64,000 nt of DNA from Zygnema circumcarinatum (Eukaryota > Streptophyta > Zygnematophyceae > Zygnematales > Zygnemataceae): assembly GCA_037447605.1 (NCBI GenBank), contig CM074804.1:4909613-4973612 (forward strand), in the 5' to 3' direction. Numbering within the stretch: position 1 is the stretch's first letter; each line of letters begins with the position of its first letter. A model generated the notes under the pieces. It was not told where the DNA came from and searched no databases. It worked only from the letters and a program-made list of their open reading frames with translations. Below are positions 47,451-59,070 of the stretch, piece after piece. Made by a program: the position numbers and the translations under genes.

Positions 47451-50400
47451 ATGGCTTCTTGCTTGTCGGAAGCTGCAGTGCGGGCAGCATGTATAGGCGG
47501 TTCCACTTGCAGGAACTCTGTTTGGGCGCCGGTCCCGACGCCCGGCTTTTTTGCGGATAGTGCCGCCAGTCCGACATACTCATCTAAAGTCACATCTTCT
47601 TTGAAAAATGATGAGGGATGGGCCAATTCTTGGAACGCCTCAAAGCAGCGCAAAGAGGGGATAGTCGGAGCACCTCGGGGGGGAAAGCAGAAGCTGACTG
47701 TGTGTGAGGGTAAGGCGGACTGTCTACTCCTACTCTGTCACCCTATTGGAGAGCTCCGGACCGTTGGAGACTTTGGCGCAAACTATGTCTGGGCATTGTG
47801 ATTCTGGGTCTTAACTAACGGTAAGAATTTTGTGTTTTTGACTCTTCTTCAGCTGTGCTACAACAAAAACGTGAGCTAGCTATTTCTGAAGACGAACTCC
47901 TGCTTGTGAAGGTAACACTTCTAATGGGGACATTGGGCAAGCTGCCTATCGCCTGGTGTGAGGATGGATGTTCCTGCTTTAGTTCTGTGGCTTGTGGGCT
48001 AAAAGGAGAATGCTAAATATAGAATTGGCACTGTTTACGACAAGATGCACTTTATCTTCGTTGTTAGCACAGTTGGAAGACGTGACGTGTATAAAAAAAT
48101 TGCGATTAGGGCATTTTCCGTCTGTTCGATGAATAAGAGGAGCCCACTTTGTGACCGGCAGGGATGTCTGGGATTCCGATTGTTGAGGCTTGCAGAGGAA
48201 AGCTCAGGAGCTTGGTGCTGAGCTTCGAGGCACCACTATCTTTCTTGTTGGTGAGCTTCTGACCTGACTTGCTGGCCCACGCAATAATCAATGACGACTG
48301 AGTATGCTTTTACCTTCATCGCACTCCTTCGGCAGGGGGGGTGTCAAGTGCAAGTTCCCATGTTCAACCATTGTGCAGTGTGATTGGCAGTTGTAGTGTC
48401 TTCAGGCTCAGGACAGAGCATTTCTATTTTGTAAATTTTTGTGACTACAGCGATTTCTTCACTCGCGATCTCATTCAGAGCTCTTTGAGTTTTATTTGAG
48501 TTCCATCCGTCTTTCCTTTTTACTACTTTTATACCTAGTTAATGATGTAATCAATGATCAAGATCAGAAGATTCATCTCCGTCTTGTTCATGGAGAGCTT
48601 TACAGCATTGGGTCTTCTGCAACATATTTGTCAAAATCATTGTGAATCAGGTTTGACATGTTGGGCAAGCCAAAGTGACACATGTGTGTCTTCGTTTCCA
48701 GGAATGATGGGAAGCGGGAAAACTACCGTTGGACGCATTTTGGCAGACGCATTGGAGTACTGCTTCTTCGACAGGTGAGGAGCAGAATGCAGTTTCACAA
48801 CCTTCTTGACATCAACCTACACTGGAGTACATGTACGCCACATCATGTTGCGATTGTGTTGCTTCATATTGATGAAACAGCAGAGAGTTTTGCAAGTCTG
48901 TGAGCAATTCATACTTCAAAGCCTGAATTAACCGAATCACGTGACTGGGAGAAAGTAAATTGGGAAAGCTGTTTGTACCTACACGAAAATGCTGCTGGAG
49001 GAATGGACGCGCAGTCTTGGTTATGAATATCGTCGTGGATCATCATGGATTGAAGTGGCTCGGAAGATGTGCTAGAATCGCGGTTGACATCAAAATGCGA
49101 TCATGCTTCCTTGTTCATGTGCTGCTGCAGCGATTCTGTGGTGGAGCAAGCAGCAGGCGGTGCATCAGTCTCAGAAATCTTCCAAGAGAATGGGGAGGAA
49201 GCTTTCCGGGATGCAGAGGTAAGCGATCTTGAATCCGCCATTTCATATTTGGTCTCGTGCTACGACGGTGAACTGTGAGCTAAGCTGTTAGAAATCAGAG
49301 CCTGCAAGTTGTTTTCAGGCAGTCCAAATGCTGCTTTCTTGTGGCAGTATAGTTTGCTACGAAGGCAGGAGGAGATCTGAAAAGTACAGAGGAGAAAGAA
49401 AACTTGAGATTTAGGGTGAAGTGCCGATTGACAGTCGCATGGGTCGTCCCGCCAACAGGCGCAGGCCATCGCGCAGCTTTCGTCCATGTGCCGCCTCGTG
49501 GTGGCCACGGGGGGGGGCGCAGTCATCCGGCCAAGCAACTGGTGGGCCCCCTCACCCTGTCAGGTCGTCATGCGAACTGCCCTTTGGCTGAGCACCCTCT
49601 ATGAAGTGCTGTTGAAGATTGTGTATGTGTAAGCTTGTGTTGTGTGTGTGTGTGTGTGTGCTTGTAGCACAAATTACTCTGAGTGTGAACTGACGCATAT
49701 GGCGGGGACTAACGTGATTTAGCCTTTCCTGCAAGAGACTCTGATTCCATTTCTGTCAATGAACAGTTGGTGGCCCTTTCTGTCCAGCTGAAAGCTTTAG
49801 ACGTCCTGCATGAATTTTTGGTTCCTACTTCATGGCAGTTATGTAGTTAGTATCCTGAGGTGTACTGGTGTTGGAGTGCTCAGGGGACGTATGAGGGACG
49901 GAATAACTGTATGGCTCAATGTGCCGGTGGAGGCTCTCGCCCTGCGGCTGGCAACAGCTGGGATGGCATCCCGCCCCATTCTCTCAGATGGGCAAACGAG
50001 TCAGGACCTGTATGCTGCGGTGGGTTTCGTGTAAAATTTGGCATCCCTCGTCCAAGAGAATTGTATAGGTTTCTTAAACGGGTATAGGAGTTTTGGCAAA
50101 AGTCGACATATGGTTATGGCGGTTTGTAGCATATGTAATTGCGTATGTCTATGGTTAGGGGATTTTCCACGGTGGAATGCTAGCCATGTCTCATTGAATT
50201 ACCTGACTAAGGTCAACCTTGAAACAGGCTTTGGAAAAGCTCTCGTCCATCTTTGAGGAGCGTCAGGCGCTGTACAGACCCGCGGATGCTGAGGTATCTT
50301 TACAAGGTCTGTGGCTCTAATCATCACCTCGTTTTTAAGTTCATATCAGTACATCGTTAGTATCGCAACAGTGGCAGTTCACCCCTTATTCAAGCATTTC

Positions 50401-50868
50401 GGTCCTTGGCTCAGAGCTCGACTCTGGGAAGATGAACCATATGAAGTGCCAGAATTGGTGCAACATCAATAGAAGGCCATGAAAGACAGTTTCCCTTTTA
50501 TGGGTTTATCTGCTAGTGTAGTGTACAGCTGACGTATGTGAACAGAAACTGACGCATCATTTTTTCGGTTCATTGAACACATTATGGTTTGCAGGTATTG
50601 CAACGGAAATGGGCAGCGTTGTTCACACGATCACCCCTGGCAGGATTGCTCTTCAGGTATTAAAGAAAGGGTCTCTGTTGTTCTATGCGTTTAACACATT
50701 GCAAACACAACTCTCTCCATTCATTTTTTCTTTCTTCCCATAAACATCGCAGGTGGCTTCCAAACGGTCGACTGATGCCTGTCTGCTTGTGACAAGCAGG
50801 TCTTGAATGAAATTGACACATTGATTCAGAGGCGGAAAATGGAGGATAACGCTCGGAGGCAGCGTTGA
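47451..50868 (+). CDS. Shikimate kinase, plastid type (copy 1)
   Basis: Ten exons join in phase: 47451-47709, 47853-47911, 48196-48250, 48702-48774, 49131-49218, 49459-49541, 49884-50019, 50228-50306, 50595-50656 and 50800-50868, 320 residues. The first exon is Ser/Ala-rich and reads as a chloroplast transit peptide. The enzyme phosphorylates shikimate to shikimate 3-phosphate in the plastid aromatic pathway. Seen: Walker A GMMGSGKTTVGR (Lys131), substrate motif FFDSDS, EAFRDAE with the shikimate-binding Arg, VVATGGGAVIRP, lid Arg in GMASRPILSDG, and a C-terminal ITPGRIALQVLNEIDTLIQ helix. No key residue is missing, so activity is likely and this is not an SKL-type degenerate paralogue. A GT dinucleotide run (49636-49660) lies in intron 6. 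Exon sizes match copy 2. Confidence 0.93.
49636..49660. repeat. (GT)n microsatellite
   Basis: About twelve GT units in an intron of shikimate kinase 1. Confidence 0.9.
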
Positions 50869-53095
50869 GCGACCTCAAGGCTAAGGGCTAAACCGCGGTC
50901 CGACTGTCTCACGGCACCTTCCGTATTAGCTGGCATCATTCACTACTGAAAAACTGACATGGAAATCCTAGGGTTTAGAGCAAAGCCGACCCTTAGTTGC
51001 TGCTGATTTGCTGCTGACTGCCTGCTGGCCGGCTCCATGGGCAGCTGTGGCGGCCGGCAAAGGCACAGCAGCCACTTAGCTGCGGAGTTTCGCTCCATTC
51101 GTCATAGCAGGTTGTCAGAGGTGCTTTGTTGCAGCCGTGGATTGGTGCCACAGAGGATTAATAATAAGCAGAGGAGGTTGTGGGACGGTTAGCCCGTTTG
51201 CACTTAAAGCTAAGTTATGCCCTGGCTGCCCCCTGCCTTGCATATGCGCCTGGTGCTGCTGTGCCGTGTCTTCATGCTCGTGCATACGTCAGACTCACAC
51301 ACCACTGCAAAACATTATTCTGCAGAAGATGTGTTTTGCACGCTAAAAAGAAGAGGTCGTCATTCCGACGACGTACTAACTTGCCATGACCTCAACTTCA
51401 CATACAAGATGTGGTTTCTGCAATAGATGAACCCTTTCAATTAGTTTCACTCGTACACAAGGCGGTAAGTAAACGCCCCTCTTGATCAATGTGACATCCC
51501 GAGTCCACACGAAGTCGCCTTTTGTCCCGCGGCGCAGGCAGCGGCGAGCCGCGGACAGCAACCCCCGAGGGGCGCTCAGCAGGCGCTCACGCACGCGCCG
51601 TCTTGTCTGCGAAAAACCTCCCCTTGATTGACGGCAGACTTTTCTGGTCTCTCCTGTCGGGCTAACGACGCGCGAGTCTCATAGTCCACCGTAATGTTTA
51701 TCCTTTTTCGGGAAGGTGACCACCAATGCCCTGCTACTAATAGTTTAAACAATTGAACCATTTTTTCGGAATTGTTCAAACTTTGAAATGAAAAGATTTC
51801 AACAACTTGTTGAACTTTTGAACACCTGAGGTCAATAGTTTTCCAAATTGAATGACATAAAACAAAGTTCAAAAGTTCAAAGGCTCAATCTGTTCGGTTA
51901 CTCCTGTGGATTCAAGTTTTGCCACGTAGGATTCAAGCAATCTGAGATATTTTCATAACTCCGGCCCAATTTCCGCCGTATGACTTATTTCGATCAACGA
52001 TTTCCGTACTGTACGAAAATGGAAATGGGCAAATTTAAACGCGCGTGGTCCGCGTGATTCGCAATTTGCCAAGATCTTATTGTTGATCGGTGGATGCAAA
52101 GTAAGTTGAAATTGCACATGACCGAGGATCACTTGGTCAATGTTCATCGATCTGAACAAGGACCGTTGTTCAAAAACAAAACAAAAACCTAAATCAGCCA
52201 AAATCTCTAACTGTTCAATTGTTCAACTTCTTGCTAGTAGAGGTATCTTCTACTTACCATACTGTACTCATATCAATATCTTCACATTCATAAGCATGTT
52301 CTGTACAGTCTTTAACAGTAGTATTTTCACACACTTTTAACGGCATTGCTTTCTTTTGCCTGTAACATATGGTCCAGCGAAAGCAGCTCATCAACTACAG
52401 GCAATGAAGCAACAAGACATAATAATGGACGAGTCAAATTTTCCTTCTATGAACAGACCCTTCCTCTGTGTGTATTGTCTCATGTCCTCAGAACAGTACC
52501 CAACAAAAAAATCAGGGAAATAAACTGTGGGCTTTTCTTACAGGTATATTCTCCTGCCCTTGCCTTAGATAGCTCCATTATTTTTGAGATCGGGATCTTA
52601 AAAGTTTCTTTTTTCTTCTCACTCAGGAGAAGACTCGCTCTCCAGCATTTTTTTTTCCACAGCACCACAAAAACCAGAAACATCTCAACAGAACCATGTG
52701 TGCCATTCCAAAGGACAGATTCAACGATCCAGAGTTCAATTCCCGTGTCAAAAATTCTGAAAGGAATCTGCTAGAGTGTAAGGTAGCTATCGTATCTAAC
52801 AGGAACCGGCTGGCTATCATATCTAACAGGAATCGGGTCTGCAATACTTTGCCTACCTCGTGTCAGGGACTTATATAAGAAATAAATAATGGTCGCAACA
52901 AAAATTTGTAATGGACAAAAATGTTGCTGCAGAAGGTATGTACTTGGAGGCAATCCAAGGAGCAGCAGCGTGGACTATTTACAGGCTACAAAAGTCGGGA
53001 CCTGCCGGATAAACCAGCAGAACTGCTCACTGCAGCTGACAGTCTGCTCCTATGTATCCTCGGCCAAAGCTCACGCTTCAGCTGGCTGGCAATCC
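50869..53095. other. Convergent 3' intergenic stretch between the two shikimate kinases
   Basis: Both flanking genes end here. No exon chain, transposase frame or RNA gene recognised. 51480-51660 is locally GC-rich. 51900-52400 is AT-rich. A 27-bp imperfect tandem duplication (GGCTATCATATCTAACAGGA type) lies at about 52786-52840. Two homologous kinases facing each other would make long read-through transcripts antisense to each other. Confidence 0.45.
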
Positions 53096-55393
53096 TCATT
53101 TAGCGACCAGATCCAGAGACCCCAAGCGGATCGATAATCTCTCCGGACATTCTAGTCCGTACGGCAAAACGCATTGGCCGAGCTCGTTCCGAATGCACTC
53201 AACTTCCTCCGCCTCAGATTCGACAAGCTGCCACATTTGCTGCCTTCTTTCCAAGAGACCTTCCAGTTCCTTGATGACCCGCAGTGCAATCATTGCAGGA
53301 GAAAGAGATGATGAAGCATCCACACTCAACTCATCGGCAATATCTGCAGAAAGACCATTGCTTAGAACGAGTTAGATGAAGTACTGAATCGGCCTACAAT
53401 GTAGCCTGAAACATTCAAATGAATGTAGACGAGTAGGAATGGCATGTAAGTGTGTACCTTCAAGGCAAATCGACAGATCAGCAGCGGGGTACAGGTGTTG
53501 TCTCCTCTCATAAACGGAGTTCAGCTTCGCCAATGCCTGTCACACAATAACGAGACACAGCATCACATCCATGATCAGCACAACGCACATGGAGGCCTAA
53601 AGATTTCACAAACCAATCAATGCGAGACAATGCGGATCTATCGTCTTCAATTACATCAAATCCCCAGGCCTCACCTGAGAAAATGCGTCATTATCAGAAG
53701 CGCCTTCGCTTAGGATAGGCCTAGATCCCACTCCGGCTGCAACCACACGCTTAGCAAGGAGCTCTAATGGGACGTCGATCCAAACTACGACACCGTTACG
53801 CATACACCTCCTGCACAAGAAATTACGAGAAGAAAGTAAGCAACGAGAATAAAACTGCAAACAGTTGCAAGGACACGAAACATCCAAAATTCGAGAAGTA
53901 TGTTGTGAAGACCCTTGCTTACCAGTTGGATGGTCTCAAAATGGCTCCGCCTCCAGTTGCAACTACTAGACTTTTCATTGATGAGAGTTGGGCAATGGCT
54001 TGACTCTGCATACAGAAAGTACAACGTCAGCCACGTGACCAAAAACAAAAAGTTACATCCACATAAGCGTACTATTGGGTGCACTTAGGAAAAATGAATG
54101 TGAAACAAACGATGCGTGCAGCCTTTACCTCTAAATCCCGGAAGGCAGGCTCTCCCTGTTCCGCGAAAATGCTCGCAACAGTAGTCCCCACAGTCTGCTC
54201 AACAAGCGAATCACTGCAAAGCCACCAAAAAAATGCCAAAAGGTGAGCTTGGAACCCATGATGGGCAGGTAGTCATAGAAAACCAGATGATGGCAAAGAC
54301 TAACTTAGCCAGCAACGAACAACTTAGTCTGATACTTGTCAAAAGGATGAACAGACCATACCTGTCAAAAAAGCCGTAGCCAAGGGCATCCGATAGCAGT
54401 CGGCCAACAGTAGTCTTTCCGCAACCCATCATTCCTGAAAGATCACAAGCAGACAAACAAACGTTTAAGGGTCCGGACAGGAGATTGATCGCTTAACTAC
54501 AGTCGAACCAACTAGAAAAAACCGAAACCACCAATGCAAACGCAAGCACACCCGATCAATTTATCCCTACTCAATATGGCATTCAAGAAGAGAGATACCG
54601 GCCCATTCCACTAGAGCATCTCGAGAAGCATGAATTCTCACCTATTAAGTAGATGTTTGTTCCGCTCATTTCGTAAGCAAGACTGTCTGCTCTTCTGTTC
54701 AACTCCTCCAAAATGACATCCTGCAAAAACCAGCAGACATGCCATCGTCAGCAAGAGAATCAACCGACATTTGACCCTGCCGAAAGTGGATGGCAAATCT
54801 GAAAAATCCTGAAAAAAAAAACATTTTTTCGGCCAGCAGGACAGTAAACTAATCTCACCTCATCAACTCTGAGGGTAGCAGGAGCCACAGCCTCCTGAAC
54901 AGCGGCTGCATCCCGAAAACAGTTCAACAGTGATAAGAAAACTTGTTGCAGAAGTTACAAGTTTGTATAGTTGACAACCTTGTTTAAACAAAAATCACGT
55001 ACAGCGAGTCGATATTGAAAGCTATCCTCTGCATCTGTGTATCTAATGCCTTCAAAGTCAACGACGTACAGAAACTCAGTTTTGTGAAACATTCCTGCTT
55101 TTCCCTCGTCATATGCTTTTCCCTCGTCATAATGCATCCACCTCATCCTCACCTCGAGCACATCCAGCCAGAGCATTCCTTGCTCCACGTCTGCTTCGAT
55201 GTCCCTTTCGCGAGACCTTGACAGAAGGCACAAGTTCGGGCAGCGCAGCTGAAATTCGGATTCCTCTCCCTGAAGGACTAGCAGCGGCGCATGGCCGCGC
55301 AAACTCTCCGAAACTACTTTCCCGAGTGTACAACGAAGCGAATCCGGGGACAACCAGTCCCGCCTCACTCAAGCTTGAAACCATGGACGCCAT
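53096..55393 (-). CDS. Shikimate kinase, plastid type (copy 2, C-terminally extended)
   Basis: Nine exons join in phase: 55153-55393, 54859-54905, 54642-54720, 54362-54434, 54129-54213, 53923-54005, 53675-53810, 53458-53536 and 53096-53343, 356 residues. Begins MASMVSSLSEAGLVVPG, a transit-peptide-like sequence. Seen: Walker A GMMGCGKTTVGR (Lys129), DSDSL substrate motif, EPAFRDLE, LVVATGGGAILRP, lid GVGSRPILSEG. Four successive core exons have the same length as in copy 1 (73, 83, 136 and 79 nt), so the genes are duplicates. Copy 2 lacks the last intron of copy 1. Its C-terminus runs about 60 residues further, first acidic (ESEAEEVECIRNELG) then basic. Divergence is substantial in transit peptide and linker. 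All active-site residues are kept, so both copies should be functional. Confidence 0.93.
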
Positions 55394-56314
55394 AGTTCCT
55401 GTTCAAGCCTTAGCAGCTCCTTCAAATCCAGACCAGCTTTCCCTGTAAGCCAATCTACGCGCGCAGCCTGCAATATGAGCAAGAAGACAAATGGATGGCG
55501 CGACAAGCGAAGCTGCTCCTGCACCCGTTCTTGAGACGGCTCACTCTGTTATGCTGCGCCAGAACTCAAATCTTCTCTACCATCCCCCATATGTCCCCAA
55601 CCGCCCGCCTTTGTAACCGCCGCCCTGCCCTGCCTTGCCCTGCCCTGGCAGGGCCGGCCTGACCTGACTGCAATCGCGGGCAGGAGGGCCGTCACGTCAC
55701 GGATTGCCTGCAATCCCAGCAGTCCCTGCAGCACCGGCGCCTGTCGACTGCCCCGAGGCCGCCCCGACGCCCGTTCGGGCTGCCCGCGCCGCCCGGCGAC
55801 CACTCACAGGGCCGCGCCGCCGGATCTGGGCCGTTCGATGCGACCAAGGGACATTTTCGATACTGCCCAAGGCGGCGGGCAGTCGGCTCACATCGCCCGG
55901 GCCCGGCTGGCTAGCTGGCGCGCGCCCAATCCTGCTCTGCCAGGTCAACGCTCCGCGCCAATCGGCGGCCGCCGTCCGTACAGCGTGCCGCGCGCGTCAA
56001 GGCTCGTATCCGCAGCGCGATAAGGCGTGACTCAGCCGCCGCCGCGATGACTGCGATCCGAGTCACCACGCGTGCGAAACGCGGATCTGGACCCTGCGGT
56101 TGCGGCGGACGGCCTTCCAAGGACGCCATACACGTCAGCAGATATGTTCTTGGCCAATGAGCGAGCAGCAGTCTGTCACGTGGCAGTGCCAGCGCGGACA
56201 GGCCTGCCTGCCTGCCTGCCTGCCTGCCCCCTGAGCTGGCGCGGCCTGCGGCGCCGCGAGAGGGCAGGGCAGGGCAGGGTGCGCCGCGCGCTGTTCGCCC
56301 GTTCCGCGCGGTCC

Positions 56315-56470
56315 GTCTGCCCGACCGTCCATCCGCCCGTCCGTCCGTCCACCAGCCCGTCCGTCCGCGCGTCCGTCCGTCCACCCGCCCATCCGTCCGT
56401 CCACCCGCCCGTCCGTCTGCCCGTCCATGCGTCCACCCGCCCGTCCGTCCGTCCACCTCGACCCGTCCGT
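56315..56470. repeat. CCGTCCGTCCAC / CGCCCGTCCGTC minisatellite
   Basis: About 40 tetrameric CCGT/CCGC/CCAC units arranged in 12-16-bp higher-order repeats. Keeps several frames open on both strands without protein meaning. Confidence 0.85.
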
Positions 56471-56524
56471 CGGGCACCGTCCGGTCCGGACCGGGCGGGC
56501 GGGCAAGGGTAGGTGGGTGGGTGG

Positions 56525-56642
56525 TGTTGGCGGGGGAGGGGGAGGGGGTGAGGGAGGGGAGGGGGTGAGGGAGGGGAGGGGAGGGGAGGGGAGGGGAGGG
56601 NNNNNNNNNNGGGAGGGGAGGGGAGGGGAGGGGAGGGGAGGG
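56525..56642. repeat. (GGGGA)n purine tract, interrupted by an assembly gap
   Basis: GGGGA/GGGAG pentamers on both sides of the N run. The plus strand has many runs of four G and is quadruplex-prone. The true repeat length is unknown. Confidence 0.95.
56601..56610. other. Assembly gap (10 N)
   Basis: A nominal 10-base gap inside the GGGGA tract. Its size is most likely a placeholder. Confidence 0.99.
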
Positions 56643-58265
56643 TATTGGACTGAATCAAAACTCGACGCTTCAAACTTTATTCTTAAAAAAGTCAACTGTG
56701 CTTGCGATGGCCTTAGCCATCAAGCCCCAATATTTTCTACCTTTAAAATGCTCGTCCATTAAGTAAACCTAATATTATAGAGGTTTTTCTTATTGTACTT
56801 AAGATAGGCATTTGCCCCTTCAATATGAGCCACGTGGGAAATTTTACGGGAAAAATACAAGATTAGACTTGTCTATATGGCCTTTGCTGGTTCCATTGCA
56901 AATTCTACCTCGTCTATAAATACTACCGTGGCTTAGTACTTTGTATGCATCCACACTCACATTTATTGCGAACAATTTCAAAGATACTAAGTATAAAACA
57001 ACTAGATTTTTAGCATTTCTTCAAATTTTCGAGTTCTTTGTACTATCCCCTTCCTTGTAGTTTGTACTTACAAGAGGCGACCTTTGAAAGATAAGTGAAT
57101 TCCTCACCTTAGAATGGCAAACATGGCAGATTTTTGTAGATAAAAATTGTGGCGGTGATTCAAAAGACGAAGGTTTTAGTTCTAAGTTGTTTGAAAACGG
57201 AATTTTTGGTAGCTTCTTTGGTATACTGAAAATGGCCACCAAGGTTTCTAACTTCAACTTAGGTTCTCAACAATTGAGTACATGAAACCAGTGTCCTCCT
57301 TGATTTTCCTTGATTTTAGCAAGGTATCAAAACCCTCTTCCTCTAAAATTGCAGACATCTAACAAAGGGTCTCTTACAACCGTGCAATGATAACAATCAC
57401 ATTAGAAATAGTCATTGGCTGCACTTGGGCAAGGTCTCATAAGGAACAAAACAAAGTATCTCATATACCATAATGATCTGTACTAGGTCTGCCTTAAGGC
57501 ATGAAAATGTCCAATATTTCAAATGTTCAGCTCATTGCAAGATAATGATACAGATATTTTGCAGGGCATACGATTAGCTCGTGTTGGACTTTGACATGAT
57601 GTATCTGTGTGGCATTACAAGAGTTGTTTAACCCGCCCACCATTGCATTTTAAAGGCCACTCCCTACTTGTATGTCGCGCATCGTAACCCAAAAATAATC
57701 TACTAATCTCCAAATATGACAAATGGCAGGCCAAACTGAATAAACCAAACACCTAATTTCAAGCAACAAGAAACAAAAGAAAACAAGAACATAACAAAAG
57801 GGCGCCATAACTTCAAACAAGCAATGGAACACCTCTTGTGTGACTTACAATGGGTTTTGTTATTTGATACGTGTGTGTTATTTCTTTTTTTTTTTTTTTT
57901 TTTATTTCTTGCCCGCACCGCCAAGCATGTACTTAAACATCTAAAGCCAATTTCATTCTCTTTGATACATTTACAATCGGTTAAAATTATTTAAGTACTT
58001 AGGTCTCAAAATCTTTTATGATTCCTCTAAAAACAACCAATTATTCCCACAACTCTATTCGTAAAACGCTATGTAGATTGCATCGCTTTGATCAATAGTA
58101 GACTGTTCATTCCCATCAGCCTTAAAGGAGGGAAAATAGGAATATGTGTGTGCAGATGTCAGTTAGGTCGCTCATCCTCTCTCGGCCAAGGATCGTATTT
58201 AGGCATAGAGGGCGAATAGACATGCCATGGCCATCCAACCGCCAGAAGAGCCCTTTTGTGCGCCA
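56643..58265. other. AT-rich intergenic stretch without recognisable genes
   Basis: Composition shifts abruptly to AT-rich after the purine tract. Open frames are short. No splice-joined family motif was found. A T-run lies at 57885-57903. Confidence 0.4.
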
Positions 58266-58448
58266 TCAAACTCCAACTCCTGCGTTATCTCTACCGAGTG
58301 TTGGGCACAGAAGGCGGGCCAGAGCTGCGTGAGCGGCGTCGTTGAGGCGGCGGGAGAGCCAGCCTATGGAGGCGATAAGAGCAGGGTCCCACCTCCCCGC
58401 TGCCACAATTCGCAAGAGAAGCTCGTCGGCGAGTTCCGCTAGTTTCAT
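58266..58448 (-). pseudogene. Orphan F-box-like exon (fragment or first exon of an F-box gene)
   Basis: A 60-codon frame from ATG 58448 encodes MKLAELADELLLRIVAAGRW and continues with a Leu/Arg/Ala helix (LIASIGWLSRRLNDAAHAAL) typical of the F-box fold. A possible GT donor (GTAGAG) near 58301 would end an exon after about 50 residues. No downstream exon with repeats or other domains was found to the left. It could be a remnant or a very short F-box protein. F-box proteins act as adaptors in SCF ubiquitin ligases. Confidence 0.4.
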
Positions 58449-58630
58449 GGCTAAATCTGCATGCTTGTCTGTCTCACATAGTGCACGCCTGCATATGAAT
58501 GCTTCTAGGGTCTGAAGTGTCCTCGTCCTCCTGTCCCTTGGCGGGCGAAAAGAATTTAGTACTGCGATTATTGCTGTGCGTTAAGGTCAGTGGATGGTAG
58601 TGCGGGGGTGAAGCTGAGACTGATGGTGAA
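58449..58630. other. Intergenic, nothing recognised
   Basis: Short unique stretch between the F-box-like exon and the telomere-like array. No feature seen. Confidence 0.5.
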
Positions 58631-59070
58631 GGTCAGGGTTAAGTTAGGTTAGGGTTAGAGTTAGAGTTTTAGGGTCAGCGTTAGAGTTACGGCTAGGGTT
58701 AGGATTAGGTTTGAGGGTTAGGGTTAGGGTTAGGCCTGGGGTTAGGACAGGGGCGAGGGGTTAGGTGAAGGTGAGGTTTAGGATCAGGGACGGGGTGTCC
58801 GTTCGGGTTAGGGCTCGCGCTAGAGTTAGGGTTAGGGTTAGGGTTGCGGTTGGGATTCGGGTTAGCGTTAGGCTTAGGATTAAGATTAGGGTTAGGGTTA
58901 GAGCTAGGCTTAAGGGCTCTGGTCAGGATTAGGGTTAGGGTTAGGATTAGGTTAGGTTAGCCTTCGGATTAGGGTTAGAGTTAGGACTAAGGTTAGGGTT
59001 AGGATTAGGGTTAGGATTAGGGTTAGGATTAAGATTAGGATTAGGGTTAGGGCTATGCTTAAGGGCTCTG
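58631..59070 (+). repeat. Degenerate interstitial TTAGGG telomere-like array
   Basis: About 440 bp made of GGTTAGGGTTAGGG words with frequent variants (GATTAGG, GTTAGAG, GTTTAGG, GCTTAGG). Weaker copies continue to about 59210. The predominant unit is the six-base TTAGGG, not the seven-base TTTAGGG usual in plants. Orientation is G-rich on the plus strand. Internal to the contig, hence an interstitial remnant, not a chromosome end. Confidence 0.9.

Larger units (their letters stand above)
55394..56640. promoter_or_regulatory. Intergenic: promoter side of shikimate kinase 2, GC-rich minisatellites
   Basis: No gene supported. 55600-56170 is GC-rich unique sequence with CACGTC words. CCTG tetramers lie at 56200-56228. 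CCGTCCGTCCAC-type units follow at 56315-56470, then a purine-rich GGGGA block to 56640 that contains the assembly gap. Frames of 150-190 codons on both strands are artefacts of these repeats. Confidence 0.5.

Noticed and set aside
55911-56695. Frames of 165-190 codons across the CCGTCC repeats and the N gap
   Set aside because: Tandem-repeat translation running through unknown bases.
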